DNA of 64,000 bases from Shinisaurus crocodilurus (GCA_021292165.1 CM037877.1:130442274-130506273); one strand, 5' to 3'. Shown: positions 21,665-33,474, numbered from the stretch's first letter. Made by a program: numbers and translations. The notes: generated by a model from the sequence alone, not told the origin.

Positions 21665-22046
21665 ACGTTCATACCCTCCATTTTGCAACCATGCTTAGTG
21701 GCTTACTTTACTTGCTGTTGTTTATGAATTAGCCATGGATATTTTAGAATTCTGTAACTCCTTTTACCAGCTATTTTTCCTGAAAGCAATAATTGTACAT
21801 TTTAAATTCTTGTGTTTAAATTACATTTACATTTTAAATTCTTAATACAATTCCCCCTGTATTCTAAGAAACTTGCACGTGCATGTGTGTCATTAGATTA
21901 CCACTGCCAAGACACGCTATTGCCATGATTAAAAGGTCCCTTAATGAACCTGTGTCTCGGAATGTGCAGAAGTTTACATACATGTCAAAAGAGCACATTT
22001 GGTATCACCAGTTTGTTTGACACATTCCCAAAGGCATCTTGGAGAG
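21665..22046. other. No gene recognised
   Basis: AT-rich sequence without assignable features. Confidence 0.4.
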
Positions 22047-22048
22047 TA

Positions 22049-22274
22049 CAGTAATACCTTGCATTGCAAGCATAATTTGTTCCGGAACCGTGCTTGTAAT
22101 CCAAAACACTCTTATATCAAAGCGAGTCTCTGGCGGGCATGAGCAGGGCCGATTTCAGCCCGCTACGCCCGCTCGAGGCAAGCAGTTACATCCCTATACT
22201 TGTCTTGCAAGACCTTGCTTGTTTATCAAGTCAACATTTTTTTTAAAAAAACTGCTTGTCTTGCAAAATGCTCT
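22049..22274 (+). mobile_element. Tigger/pogo-like MITE, subfamily B, right end lost
   Basis: Left end CAGTAATACCTTGCATTGCA after TA. The centre CCCGCTACGCCCGCTCGAGG is shared with 5,561-5,824. The right terminal repeat is missing beyond TTGCAAAATGCTCT. Confidence 0.78.
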
Positions 22275-22396
22275 TGTATGCATATATTGACCAGGAAATG
22301 TGCACAATTCCTGAACAGCTTATGTGCATATTCTCCATGAGCCATGGTGAATATGCACAATGGCCATTGTTATGGACATGAACCCTTCAACTCATA

Positions 22397-22813
22397 GTAG
22401 TAGGTGATCACTCGTGACCGAGTAAGATTGTCTTCCAGGATAAAATTACAAAAAGAAAATTATATAAAGAGGAAATGGTATAAAATTGTGTAGACTCTAA
22501 CGATGGGTCCGTAAGTGACTGTGGAGGCCAATTTTAGATCCACACAGCTTCCCACAGTGAGGACACAACAGGTTACTAGATGGAAGATGGTCCTGTAAAG
22601 GATTCATTTGATGTGCCTTTTGCTTAGCACATTTCTCCCTTTCACCTTGCACTCAGGCTTCTTCAAAGTCCATAGAACCTTTGTGAAAGGCCAACTTCCA
22701 ATTAAAGCGTTCATGGCCAGAGCTTCCCAGTTCTCGATGTTTATATTGCATTTTTTTAGATTAGCCTTAAGAACATCCTTAAACCTCTTATACTGACCAC
22801 CGATATTCCGCTT
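22397..22813 (-). pseudogene. 5'-truncated LINE with C-terminal C2H2-like finger
   Basis: Minus-strand translation shows GKRNIGGQYKRFKDVLKANL, ENWEALAMN, and after a frame change CPHCGKLCGSKIGLHSH at about 22,500-22,570. This basic motif plus CxxC...HxH finger is found at the C-terminus of several non-LTR reverse transcriptases; I cannot name the clade. It is flanked by near-identical copies of about 33 bp (22,363-22,396 and 22,814-22,847), a long target duplication. Reverse transcriptase itself is missing. Confidence 0.62.
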
Positions 22814-22925
22814 TCCATTGTTATGCACATGAACCCTTCAACTCATATTATTCCTAATATAAACATCTTTAGTAGCCTACATACCAGTAGTCTGTAGCTC
22901 TTCTGTTGCTTTCATTTGTCATACC

Positions 22926-23151
22926 TGTAACAATATGAAATAACTGCTGGATTCAGACTGAATGGGTTGTGCTTCCTGGGAGGAACCGGGAAGTAGTTAA
23001 GGGCAACACCCACTGCTTCTGGTCTGAGGAGAGAGTGGCCACAGCCTGAGAGAGCTCTGCACAGGAGTCTTTGTTTAAATAAAACTTATAAGTTTGTTTG
23101 GAAGCAGAGTCTGTTTGAATCTGTGGGGTGCAATCCACCAACTTTGAAACA
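22926..23151 (+). mobile_element. 5' LTR of a small Ty3/Gypsy element
   Basis: TGTAACAATATGAAATAACTG to GCAATCCACCAACTTTGAAACA, about 226 bp, repeated at 24,461-24,690. AATAAAAC near 23,078 can serve as the polyadenylation signal. TGGCGGCTGC directly after it fits a primer-binding site beginning TGG. Flanking ATACC pairs with ATGCC after the 3' LTR (4 of 5). Confidence 0.88.
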
Positions 23152-24460
23152 TGGCGGCTGCAGTGACTGAATCCTACTCAGGAGAAGAAATCTGTGAGTA
23201 GAGAGAAAGAGAGAGAGAGAGAAGGTGAAAATGTAAGGCCGGAAGCCACCAAGCACATTAAACCTGCAAACTCAGAACTTAGCCCAGGCATAGAAAACCT
23301 GGAAAGAGCAGTTTAGTCTCTTTGTGGACACTGCAATGACAGATAAGAGGAGTCTGTGATAATGAAACTGTTTCTGTATTTGATTGGAGAAAGAGGGAGG
23401 GAAATAAATGAGACACTGTGTGCAAGCATTTCCCAAGTCCAGTGTACTAGTTTGTTTACAATAATAGGTTGTTTTGATGCCCACTGCAACTAGGCACGCG
23501 TGAGCAATCCAGTCGGGGGATGAAAATGCGACGGATTTTCCCAGCGGATTCCATTCCATCAACCCTGTGCTGGTGCTGACGCGATCAATAGGCTGCTGCC
23601 AAGATGGTGACGGACCAACAGCTTAGACACTCTCTTTTAAGTCCTTTTAAATCTTTTTTTGTTTGTTTGTTTAGTTTTTGGGGGATACAAGTGTGAATCC
23701 AGTTACCGTAAGTTACCCAAGAAGACAGTACCAGTAGCTTTTGTACAGCCTTTGAAAGAAGAGTTGCAAAGTGTACGATGGCAGGGAATTATTCAACAAG
23801 CAGAGAAAAGTACAGACTGGATAAGCAGTCTGGTGGTGATCTGAAAACCATCAGGGAAACTCAGAAATATGCATAGATCCAAAGCAATGAGAAGAAATCA
23901 TTTTCCATTGCCCTCTATTGAAGATATATTACCAGATCTGTCAAAAGCAAGACTATTAGAGGCAGGGGTCCATGAGCATCCCTAGGTGAACTGAAGAAAC
24001 AGCAGCAACAGAGACAGGCCCTATATTACAATCTTCCAGAGATCTTCCAGGCCTAGAGCCAGGAGACACAGTGAAAATCCAACCTCTGACAAAACAGGAC
24101 AGCGTCTGGCACAATTCAACATGATAACCCATGGTCCTATAAGGTACAGATGGACAGTGGACAAATACTGGGACATGACAAGACATTTAAGGAAAACAAC
24201 GGAAGAATCGAGGAGTGATGCCATGAATTCAAATGTGGGGAGTCCAGGGGAGATGAATGCAGGAGGAGAGACTGCAGTGAGGACATGCCCTGAGTCTACA
24301 GAGGAGCAGAATAAAAGATGGCAGCTGGAGGATGTCATCACTGAACCCAGACACACTTGAAGTGCACAGAGTTATTAAGAGACCTGCACCCCTGAAAGAC
24401 TATGTGTAAAGTTCCAGTTCATTTTTTATTTTCTTTCTTTCTTTCTCAAAAGAGAAAGGA
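23152..24460 (+). pseudogene. Internal region of the small Gypsy element: remnants of RT and integrase
   Basis: At about 23,690-23,950 the plus strand encodes the start of a Gypsy reverse transcriptase: PVAFVQPLKEELQS, TDWISSLVVI, a stop, then KPSGK and HFPLPSIEDILPDLSKA. The catalytic YxDD region is absent. From about 23,990 the sequence jumps to the integrase C-terminal end (LPEIFQALEPGDTVKIQPL, then RYRWTVDKYWDMTRHLRK). So most of RT, RNase H, the integrase core, and a recognisable gag and protease have been deleted. A polypurine tract AAAAGAGAAAGGA precedes the 3' LTR. The RT start resembles Mag/SURL-type Gypsy elements. Confidence 0.8.
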
Positions 24461-24690
24461 TGTAACAATATGAAATGACTGCTGGATTCAGCCTGAATGG
24501 GTTGTGCTTCCTGGGAGGAACCAGGAAGTAGCTAAGGGCAACACCCACGGCTTCTGGCCTGAGGAGAGAGTGGCTGGCCACAGCCTGAGAGAGCTCTGTA
24601 GAAAAGCCTTTGTTTTAATAAAACTTGTACGTATGTTTGGAAGTAGAGTCTGTTTGAATCTGTGGGGTGCAATCCACCAGCTTTGAAGCA
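24461..24690 (+). mobile_element. 3' LTR of the small Gypsy element
   Basis: TGTAACAATATGAAATGACTG to CACCAGCTTTGAAGCA, about 230 bp. It differs from the 5' LTR at scattered positions, which indicates an old insertion. Confidence 0.88.
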
Positions 24691-25171
24691 ATGCCACGTG
24701 TGTTTGCCAAGTGCACATTTATCAAATGTATTTGGTGTGATTGCCGAGGCTATTGTTCCATTAATGAAGGAGCAGGACTGAAAACTCCCTCTTCTTTTGT
24801 GCTGACAATTCTGTTCTCCCAGCCCTGTATTGGCTGAGGATGCTCTCTGACCCTGTAGGTAGGTGTGGTGAGGAGAGCAATGGGTGACAGAACCCAAACA
24901 GAGCTCTTGCCATGCTCTTTTGCCCCCTCACACTGCCACTTTTTATTTTTAATTGACTGGAGTAGTATATTTCAGAAGTGCTCAGCCTTGAAATAGTAAC
25001 AGAAGTAGCAGTCATTTAAAAATACAACTTTTTGAAAACTTAAAGAATGTCACTGGTGCATGCTATTCTAGAAGGTGTTTATGGCACTCATGCAAATATT
25101 CACGCAACTACTTAGTAAAATTTCCTAAAACTAGGGAGATGGGAGGAATTTCATTTTCCTAGTGACCAAAT
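24691..25171. other. No gene recognised
   Basis: No repeat ends or coding motifs seen. Confidence 0.4.
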
Positions 25172-25350
25172 ATTATCATAGAATCATAGAAAAGTAAAGT
25201 TGGAAGGGGCCTACAAGGCCATCGAGTCCAACCCCCTGCTCAATGCAGGAATCCAGGTCAAAGCATCTCTGACAGATGTCTGTCCAGCTGCACCTTGAAT
25301 GCCTCCAGAGTGGGAGAGCCCACCACCTCCCTAGGTAGTTGAGTTCATCT
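25172..25350 (-). mobile_element. CR1 LINE 3' untranslated end
   Basis: Minus strand ends with GGGGGTTGGACTCGATGGCC, CCTTCCAACTTTACTTTTC and TCTATGATTCTATGAT, the CR1 terminal repeat. Upstream lies GGTGGTGGGCTCTCCCACTC-type 3' UTR. Unlike the 5S-SINEs it lacks the 5S head. Confidence 0.68.
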
Positions 25351-25688
25351 GCTTGGAAAGTGTAGGTTGCATGAGGAAAGTTACCTAGATCCCACAACAT
25401 AATTGTGTAACAGCTCAATACATTTTGGTGTTTGAGGCATTAAATCTAAATTATTTTTCCCATGGTGGTACATGTACGATAATAAACTCAGTGGCTGACT
25501 ATTCACTGTCCTTTGATGAGTCATGTCACCTCAGCCTGCTTAATGGCCAAGCCAGACCTCATTGCTTACTTATTGTGCAAAGCCCCCAAATATCCTTTAA
25601 TTCAGATCACCAGACCTTTGTTATCTGAATTTACTGACCAAGGCAAATTGAATGAAGCTTCTGGCTCCCCATAAATGTCACAGTCTGA
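25351..25688. other. No gene recognised
   Basis: No assignable features. Confidence 0.4.
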
Positions 25689-26047
25689 CCGGGTTTGCAT
25701 AATCAGTGGGGAAAAGAAGCCCGCTGTGGCTTCTTTTCCCTGCCCCGCATGTGCCGATAGTGTGCTGTGCGATTTGCATAATTACCCTCACATCTCTCGC
25801 AGCTTCCCATGTCGTCCAAACCTGGTGAGGTGGGTGGCACAGGTGACTTCAAAGCCATCCCAGAACCCTACAACAAGCCAAGGGTTCTGCTGTGATTTCG
25901 AAGCCACCCCCAATATGCACCTCACCCCCGGGAAGCCACACTCTGCATGGGTAATTATGCAAATCATGTGGCGCTCAACCAGCACACGCGGAGTGGGGAA
26001 AATAAGTCATGGTGGCTTCTTTTCCCCCGCTGATGATGCGAACCCGT
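25689..26047. mobile_element. Long-armed foldback element with GGGTTYGCA ends
   Basis: Ends GGGTTTGCATAATCAG and CTGATGATGCGAACCC are inverted, then GGGGAAAAGAAGCC pairs with GGCTTCTTTTCCCC. Further in, GATTTGCATAATTACCC pairs exactly with GGGTAATTATGCAAATC. The centre repeats GGCTTCAAAGCCA-like motifs. It is non-coding. The short flanks did not show a clear target duplication, so the superfamily is open. Confidence 0.7.
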
Positions 26048-27432
26048 AACAAACAAGGGCTCATGGGAAACTCATCACCTCACTCTCATCCCTCCTTTTC
26101 TTCAGTTATTTCTTCAAGTGTGAGATAAGCTCACAGGTAGTCAGTTTATTCCATTCACTTATATAAAAAGGGTTAATAAGGCAATGAAAGATCCTAATTA
26201 GGCTGCCAATTCAGTTTTAGTCAGACACCATCAGCTTCTTCAAACTGCCCTCATTTCTTTTTTTAACAGAATTCCTTTCTTCAGAAAGGATATGGAGGAG
26301 GAGCTTATGGGCGATGTTTTATGCATGCATTTTTGGATCTGGGACAGTTTCTCTCTTTACACATTCCTCTAGTTGTTTTCATTTGTTCAACATTCTGACA
26401 TTCATACATTTGTGAAATTCATTGTGTCTGTTTGCAGTCCTGGAACCAATATCTGGTCTAGAAGCAGCACCAGAAGGAAACTACACAACTCAGTCTTTAT
26501 TTATACTTCTCTAGTGGCGTTATAAATGACAGGCGTGACCATTATCTTTGCCTTTGAGCCAAATCAGTAAGATTCATATAATCTAACTGAATTATAATTT
26601 AGAAAGAGGAGGAGTGCTGGTGCTGGTGAGAAAACTGTTTGAAGAGTGAAGAGGACTGGGTCTTTCTTGGGGGGAAAGGACAGAAGAAAAGGACAGCGCA
26701 AGCAAGTACAGCCAGGCAGCAGAATTTTCTTCGGTGTATTAGAAATAATTTCTGGTATTCTAGCAGTGTAATAGAGACATACATTGTCTGCTCCCTTGTG
26801 GTCTTAAATGACATTTATAGGACACTTCAGAAAGTGTGTTGTTCAGGAAAACAAAATGAGCTTTGTCCTAACAAAATTCTCCAAACATTCATATCACTAG
26901 GTCTACCTCACACACTTCTGTCATGGTACCACAGAATTTGGACTCTGGATTGCTTTAACAGTAACAGCAATATTCCATCTATTTCTATTTAATGAATGTT
27001 AATAGAATTTCTTAATTGCATTTTCACATTTAAACAAGTGCTCAAAGTGATGTAAATAAAATGATAAAACAATAATCATGCTTTTAGTTATACTGCCTCT
27101 TTTATAAAGTGTTAACAGCTGCCATTTTAATAGTTTATTTTATTTATATTTATTTGTATTTTAAAATCGTGAGCTGGCTTGAGTATAGCTTCTGTAGAAA
27201 GCTTGGATATCAGTTATTGTAATACATACATACAATTTAAAACAACCTTAACAGCAGAGTCCGGTCAAAGCAACAGAGAGCCAACACCAGCCATACAAAT
27301 GATTTAAAAGCCAGTTAGCAAAGGGCAGTGAACACCAGAGAGAATGACTGTTTTTAGCTGATAGTGAAAAGCATGCATAGGACAGTTGGGTTTGTAGTCC
27401 AAACAAACATGAAATGTAGAAATTGTCCCTTG
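26048..27432. other. No gene recognised
   Basis: AT-rich sequence. A LINE-like tail (TTTATATTTATTTGTATTTT, then GAGCTGGCTTGAG) lies near 27,135-27,235. No coding signature. Confidence 0.4.
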
Positions 27433-28530
27433 ATGGAGTTGTAAAAACAACTGGAAGACATTTAGAAGTTATACTAAGGGGGGGAAAGGTGATTAAATTA
27501 ATGGATTGAGTGGAAAAAGTGAAGACTAGATAACATATAATAGAAACAGTAGGAAGAGGAAGAATTTCATGGTTAAATTTAATGCAACTGGAACTGTGGT
27601 TAAAAAAGTGGAGGACAAGATATGATAGTGAAAGAGAATTAGCCAATTTTGAAAAGACAGTTTTGACTAGAGAAGCTATAGAGGTAATGTGTCAACAAGT
27701 GGTACAACAAAGGTTTTATATATAGTGTTACAAAAAGAAGAAGAACATAAAGATTCTCTTAAATTGTTATGGGATAACGAATTTGATGAGGAAATATCGA
27801 AACAAAGTTGGAAAAATATTTGGGATAGACGTATTATAAGAGTTATGTCAACCAGGATAAAAGAGAATTTCTATAAAGTGGTATGGAGCTGGTATCTAAC
27901 TCCAGTAAGATTAAATTGGATAGACAACAACTGTTCCGCATTGTGTTGGAGAGGATGTAATGAAAAAGGTACATATGCCCACATGTGGTGGAGCTGTAAA
28001 AATGTTCTGGAATTTTGGCAGAAAGTGTTTGCAGAAATATCAGAAATAACTGGAATGGAATTAGAGGTCTGCCCAAAATTAGCATTGTTAACAATAACAG
28101 AAAAAGTAGTATGTTTAAAAAATACTAAAGAATTGATTGTGAATTTGTTAACAGCAGCTAAATTAATGATAGCTAGGAAATGGAAAGTTCAACATGTCTT
28201 TTCAGTTACTGAGTGGTATAAAGAGGTATGGGATATCGCACTAAATGATAAATTAACTTGTAATATTAAGTGCCAAAAAGGACAATTGGAGAAAAACACT
28301 TTTGTGAACATTTGGGGTAAATTTTTGGATTATATGTTGGGGAAGGGGAACGAACCTTGTCAAGATTTGTTACATTTTTGGAATATAGAATAATATCTGA
28401 TATTTGGGGGGGGGGAATATAACTTGGTCCCAAGTGGTGGTGGGTGCACAATGTTTATGTTGTATTTTTGTTTTATTCATTATTAGTTGTATGATTGGAA
28501 AAATTCAATAAAACATTTCTTTAAAAAAAC
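27433..28530 (+). pseudogene. L1 LINE, 5'-truncated, C-terminal part of ORF2
   Basis: The main open frame (about 27,689-28,393) has ISKQSWKNIWDRRI, YLTPVRLN, then CWRGCNEKGTYAHMWWSCKN, the C-terminal cysteine motif of L1 ORF2 (CxxxC...HxxxxC). It ends LHFWNIE and is followed by 3' UTR and AATAAAAC plus an A-rich tail. Only the region after the reverse transcriptase is kept. AGAAATTGTCCCTTG just before 27,433 recurs after 29,100, the expected target duplication. A second, shorter L1 sits in its tail. Confidence 0.82.
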
Positions 28531-29095
28531 TGGAATTTTGGCAAAAGGTTTTTTTTTTAAATCTCAGAAATTATTGGTATGAATTTGGAGGTCTGCCCAA
28601 AATTAGCACTGTTATCAATAACGGAGAAAGTTACGCGTTCTCAAAATATGAAGGAATTAATTGTAAATTTGTTAATGGCGGCCAGGTTAATGATTGCAAG
28701 GAAATGAAAGGTTCAGCATGATGCATGAATTTCTAATTCCTGACTGGTATAAGGAGATATGGGATATAGCTCTTAATGATAAATTGACTTGTATTAAATG
28801 TAAAAAGGGACAGCTAAAGATAAATACTTTTAAGGATATTTGGGGTCAATTCCTAGATTATGTGTAAATAAAGGGGAAAGGGAGTATGCCTTGTTATATT
28901 TTTTGAATACGGAATAGTAATTGTTTAATGGGACAGAAGTATATCAATTGGTCCCTAGGAGGGTGGGGGGTGCACTTTATGATTTATTGTATGTAGTTTT
29001 AGTTCAAATTTTGTGTTATGGTTGTATTATTTTGTTATTTTTTGTCTTATTTTGTTTTGGAAAAATTAAATAAAAAATTATTTTAAAAAGGAAAG
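28531..29095 (+). pseudogene. Second L1 fragment inserted in the tail of the first
   Basis: It starts inside the same cysteine-motif region (equivalent of EFWQKV) and repeats the downstream ORF2 end and 3' UTR in diverged form, ending AATAAAAAATTATTTTAAAA. Several frameshifts are present. The target duplication of the first L1 lies beyond this copy, so this one entered the A-rich tail of the first. Confidence 0.75.
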
Positions 29096-29336
29096 AAAGA
29101 AAGAAATTGTCCCTTGGTTTCTGTGAGCAAGAGTTACATCAGATCAGCACAGAATGCAAAAAGAGTAAAGGACAGAGGGTTTGATAGAACAATTGCTCAG
29201 TCCTGCACACAACTCAGCTCAGCTCTTGTGGCCCGTTTCCTCAGCTGGACCCAGGGGGCTGAGATCTGACCCCCTACTGGCAGTGAAAAGAATTGCTCCA
29301 TTCTGCTTTCTCACTTCTGAGGAATGTACCGTAATT

Positions 29337-29502
29337 CATAGATTTCATAGATCATAGAGTTGGAAGGAGCCTACAAGGCTATCGAGTCCAACCCCCTGCT
29401 CAATGCAGGGAACTAGAGGAGGGGTCTCCCATCCAAGTAATAACCAGACCTGACCCTGCTTAGCTTTCCACACTCAGACAAGCTGAGCCAGTGTGAGCCA
29501 CA
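29337..29502 (-). mobile_element. 5S-rRNA-derived SINE
   Basis: Minus-strand copy: CR1-like tail (GAGTTGGAAGGAGCC, GAGTCCAACCCCCTGC) at the left, GTCTCCCATCCAAGTAATAA and CCTGCTTAGCTTTCC (5S region complement) at the right. Confidence 0.87.
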
Positions 29503-30470
29503 GGCCTGTTCCCAGAACTCCAGTCCCATCCAGAGGTACCAGCAGGACCCAGTACACTGTGTGTGGATTGAGCCACCCCCTGCCTGTGCACAAAAGAGGG
29601 GACACATTTGCAAATGTATATGTATACACACAAATTTAGAAATAATGAGTATGATTTAAATAGAAATGACCTCTTATTCCTGCTAGGACCTCTTTGCTTT
29701 GCTAAGTATAATAAAACAGGGGTGGGAAATGTTTTTTCTATAAAGAGCTATTGATCCACAAGAAAACAACAAAAACAATCAAGGGTTCCTCACTAGTAAT
29801 AAGATGTCTGACAGACAGAATGTCAACAGCTAATGGCATTTCCCATCATTGTATTCCCATATTAGAAAAGGTTTAACCTGTTGAATTTCTGCTTGCCACA
29901 CAGCTGATAAAGGCATGAGAGCCCTGCTCCTCCCACCCATTTCCAAGCCTAAAAACTGCAAAACTGTGTAATGAGTTGTTGTAATCTAGTTATGTTACTA
30001 TAGGTCTTTCATTCATTGATCCTAGCACATTGATCCTAGAACAGGTGTAAAATTTCAGATGGGGGACTGTGCAAAAGAGAATTGAGATTTACAGCAACCA
30101 AGGTTCAAATGCCTATACTTGGATAAATTCAACATTAAATGGTTAAAAAGCAAGCAGTGTATTCTAAGAGCATTTGTTGCAGTCATTTATTTGTACCTAA
30201 TAATGCTATAATATCAACGTCATCAACAGTCACCGTTTCCTTTTTTTAAAAAAGCAAATAGGCTTTGAGCCTTTGACATGAATATAGTCATTTAAGGATA
30301 TACCAGTAGCGACAACCCACCCATAACAGCCCCCTTATTTTCAAAGCAAATAATCACCCCTCCCTGCCCTAGTGTTGCTGCTACAGTCAGTGTAACAGCC
30401 ATGCCAACTACGTTTCCCTAAGAAACCCAACGTGCCAAGAGACTGAATAACAACACTGGTGGACATACAC
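29503..30470. other. No gene recognised
   Basis: AT-rich sequence without identifiable repeat ends or coding motifs. Confidence 0.4.
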
Positions 30471-30613
30471 CAGCCATTCCCAACCTGGTGCCCCCCAAAT
30501 GTGTTGGACTATATCTCCTATCATCCCCAGCCATCACAGCCATTAGCCGTGCTGATTGAGATGATGGGGGTTGTAGTTCAACACACCTGGAGGGTGCCAG
30601 GTTGGGGAAGGCT
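30471..30613. mobile_element. hAT-type foldback MITE
   Basis: Arms CAGCCATTCCCAACCTGGTG and GCCAGGTTGGGGAAGGCT, with TTGTAGTTCAACACACCTGG inside. Flanks do not show a clear 8-bp duplication. Confidence 0.65.
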
Positions 30614-30826
30614 TTCTCTCAGCACCCCTCCACCCAATGCAATGGGTATCAAAACCCATGGGCTACTTTGCAGGTCTGAGACAACCCTCAACCATAATGT
30701 GTTGGAGCGTGTGCAGAGTGTGTGCGGGTTGGGAGATTTATTATCCTGTCTGTGTGCTAGCAGACGCTTGAAATTCCACACACAGATCTTCCAGATCTCA
30801 CCTCCCCCCTCGCGCAGCGTGCAGCG

Positions 30827-31330
30827 TGTTGTGCCAGTTTAACCAGCCCAGCTTCTCCGTTGCAGATTAATCCATGGAGTCAGGAAACACTCTGTAACAC
30901 CACGGGTCTAATTCTACCTGTTTATTCACTTAGCAAGTAAAGTTCTACAGAGTATACATTTCCTAGTTACAGTCCATGTGCAGAGTATAAATGCATAGCA
31001 AGCATTACATCCAGTGGAGTAAGTTGAGCTTCACTCCACCTCAGCAAAGACGTTACATTGTTGCAGTAACAAAGTCTAGCAAGAAGAACCAAAAAGAAGA
31101 GAGAAAGCAGTCCAGCTTCTCTCTAAGATGGCTTCAGACAGAAAAACAAGTTAGCACGTCATCAGAACATACAAACCATGTGACTAGCTCATATTGTTTC
31201 CACAGTCTAGTTTCCCATGCGAAAACACGAGATTCCAGAAAGACATAACAAACCTGTTTATCTCGCCATTCTGTCCCTTCCATGTGTAAACAATGTGCTG
31301 CAGCTGGTTAAAGTGATACATATCACAACA
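30827..31330 (-). mobile_element. Probable solo LTR
   Basis: On the minus strand it runs TGTTGTGATATG...GGCACAACA, so the ends form the inverted TGTTGTG/CACAACA pair. Signals in the right order are TTTATACTC (TATA-like, near 30,985) and GAATAAACAGG (polyadenylation, near 30,918). I did not find a matching 4-6 bp target duplication, so the exact ends remain uncertain. Confidence 0.55.
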
Positions 31331-31595
31331 TAATGTCCCTGCTGATAGAAATATGGGTATACTAAGGATGCATTTTTATTTGCATTTGTATTGACTGCGT
31401 AATTTTTTTTAATGCTTTACAAACTTGGGGTGACACCCCAATTTCTGCATGAAATTAAATCTGAGTTAGAAAGACTGTGAACTCCTGCCTTTGCTGCTAC
31501 CTTTTGCTTTTGGTTGCACTGCCCAGTCACAGCTACACTAAAATCCTGTATTTCTCCATTACTTTCTCTGGACATCACTTCAAAATGAATTAAGA

Positions 31596-31731
31596 CAGGG
31601 CTCTCCAACCTTGGGTCCACAGATGTTGCTGGACTATAGCTCCCAGAATCCCTTGCCATTAGCCATGCTGGCTGGGTATGCTGGGAGCTGCAGGCCAGCA
31701 ACATCTGGAGACCCAAGGTTGGAGAGCCCTG
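31596..31731. mobile_element. hAT-type foldback MITE
   Basis: CAGGGCTCTCCAACCTTGGG and CCCAAGGTTGGAGAGCCCTG arms. The flanking 8-mers AATTAAGA and AACTAAGA match 7 of 8. Confidence 0.87.
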
Positions 31732-31780
31732 AACTAAGAAGTCCCTTCTCTACACATGTTGACTGTAACTTTCTCTATAG

Positions 31781-31919
31781 CAGGGCTCTCCAACAACCTT
31801 GGGTCCCCAGATGTTGCTGGCCTACAGCTCCCAGCATACCAAGCCAGCATGGCTAATGGCAAGGGATTCTGGGAGCTGTAGTCCAACAACATCTGGGGAC
31901 TCAAGGTTGGAGAGCCCTG
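31781..31919. mobile_element. hAT-type foldback MITE
   Basis: Same family as the neighbour at 31,596. Perfect 8-bp duplication CTCTATAG at 31,773-31,780 and 31,920-31,927. Confidence 0.92.
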
Positions 31920-31927
31920 CTCTATAG

Positions 31928-32077
31928 CATGGATTTCCTAAATGTCAGTTTTAGCTGTCACTTCACTCATTTGCTAAAAACACAGAAAGTTGGGAGCAGA
32001 CTCATTTCTCACAAAGCAATGGGTTAGAATGCAGCCTACACATTTTACTCTGTATCTCTTGTTCTACATGGGCTAAG
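31928..32077. other. Spacer, no feature
   Basis: No repeat or coding signal. Confidence 0.4.
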
Positions 32078-32203
32078 CAGGGGTGGACAACTTGTGGCCC
32101 CCTAGATGTTTTGGTCTACAACTCCCATCACTGGTTATGTTGGCTAGGGCTGATGGGAGTTGTAAGCTGAAACATCTGGAGGGCCACAAGTTGCCCACCT
32201 CTA
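32078..32203. mobile_element. hAT-type foldback MITE
   Basis: CAGGGGTGGACAACTTGTGG and CCACAAGTTGCCCACCTCTA arms with GATGGGAGTTGTAAGCTG inside. No convincing 8-bp duplication. Confidence 0.75.
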
Positions 32204-32344
32204 GGATAGAGCCTAAATGCTGTGTTCTTTCTCCTGCCCGCCTGCCCCAGGCTGGCTGCTCCCCGGTGTGGCCACAGTCACCTACCAAACCAGAAAAAAA
32301 GGTTAATCAGGGCCTGCTTCTCAGTGACATGCCGCAGGGAAAAC

Positions 32345-32503
32345 ATAGATTCATAGATCATAGAGTCGGAAGGGGCGTATAAGGCCATCGAGTCCAACCC
32401 CCTGCTCAGTGAAGGAAACTAGAAGAGGGGTCTCCCATCCAAGTAATAACCAGGCCTGACCCTGCTTAGCTTTCCATGCTCAGACAAGCTGAGCCAGCAT
32501 GAG
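32345..32503 (-). mobile_element. 5S-rRNA-derived SINE
   Basis: Same layout as 29,337-29,502: CR1-like tail, then the complement of the 5S internal promoter (CTCCCATCCAAGTAATAACC, CTGCTTAGCTTTCCATG). Confidence 0.87.
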
Positions 32504-33474
32504 CTCAAATCAATGTTTCTACCAAAAATGCCCCAGACTGGGTGAGTAATTCGCTTAGAATCATTTTAGAGAATTTATCAGACCTGTCTTTATTTCAATG
32601 AGTGATGAATGAACTCTAGGTTGTTTCGCTGTTTCTAAAAACAATGCACACATGACTAACAAAGAAATGTGTAATGCAGCTTTGTCTGATTGCCTAGGAA
32701 ACTCAACAAAAAGTCACCTCTCTCCCTCTCTGATCGTTGTTCATTGCAACAGCCCTCTTTGCAGAACAATAGAAGAGGCAGCTATTTTGCAGGCTGAAGA
32801 ATGCAAGTGGCTTACAGTGATTCCAAATCATCATGTTTACAGTACTTGAGAGGACATCCCATTGGACTCAATGGGATTTAAGTCTAAGTAATCAGGGTTT
32901 GTGTTGCAGATCTTTGTCATACAACATTCCTTTTTTATTTTTAAAAAAAAATGAAAGGGAAAGAGTTCCAGAATCCATATTTGGTCCAATAAAGGTATTG
33001 CTCAAGTATGAATTTTGGAACTGTTGTTGTGGCCTGCACAGCTACCTTTGCATTTAGCAAAATAACAGTCTTGTGGCACCTTAAACAATAACACATTTAT
33101 TATGGCATAAGCTTTCAGACTCTGTCCACTTCATCAGATGCTTTTAGTGTTTGAAGTATTACTGAACCATTCCATATATTCTAACTCCCTTACGCGGCGC
33201 CCATGGGGACCTCCCACGACGCCTGCAAAGCTCTCCACTCCGTCCCCTTCAAAAAAAATATTTTCAATAAAAACCTGGATCAACATTGGGTTCTCCTTCC
33301 AGTTCCTGAACCTGCCACTGATCAGCTGTTTGACAGGCAGGAAGAGAGGGAAAGCGTTGCTTCCTGGCACCGCCCAATCTTCTTCCACCCACACAGACCT
33401 CTCCCCTTTGCTTGCTCGCTCTCTCCACTCCAGCCTCTGTCCTTGCTATTTCTTCTCCCTCCTAGCCTCTAGCC
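32504..33474. other. No gene recognised
   Basis: AACAGTCTTGTGGCACCTTA at about 33,065-33,085 with CTCTGTCCACTTCATCAGATG resembles a dispersed repeat, but I cannot assign it. Overlapping open frames near 33,134-33,515 have no domain. Confidence 0.4.
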
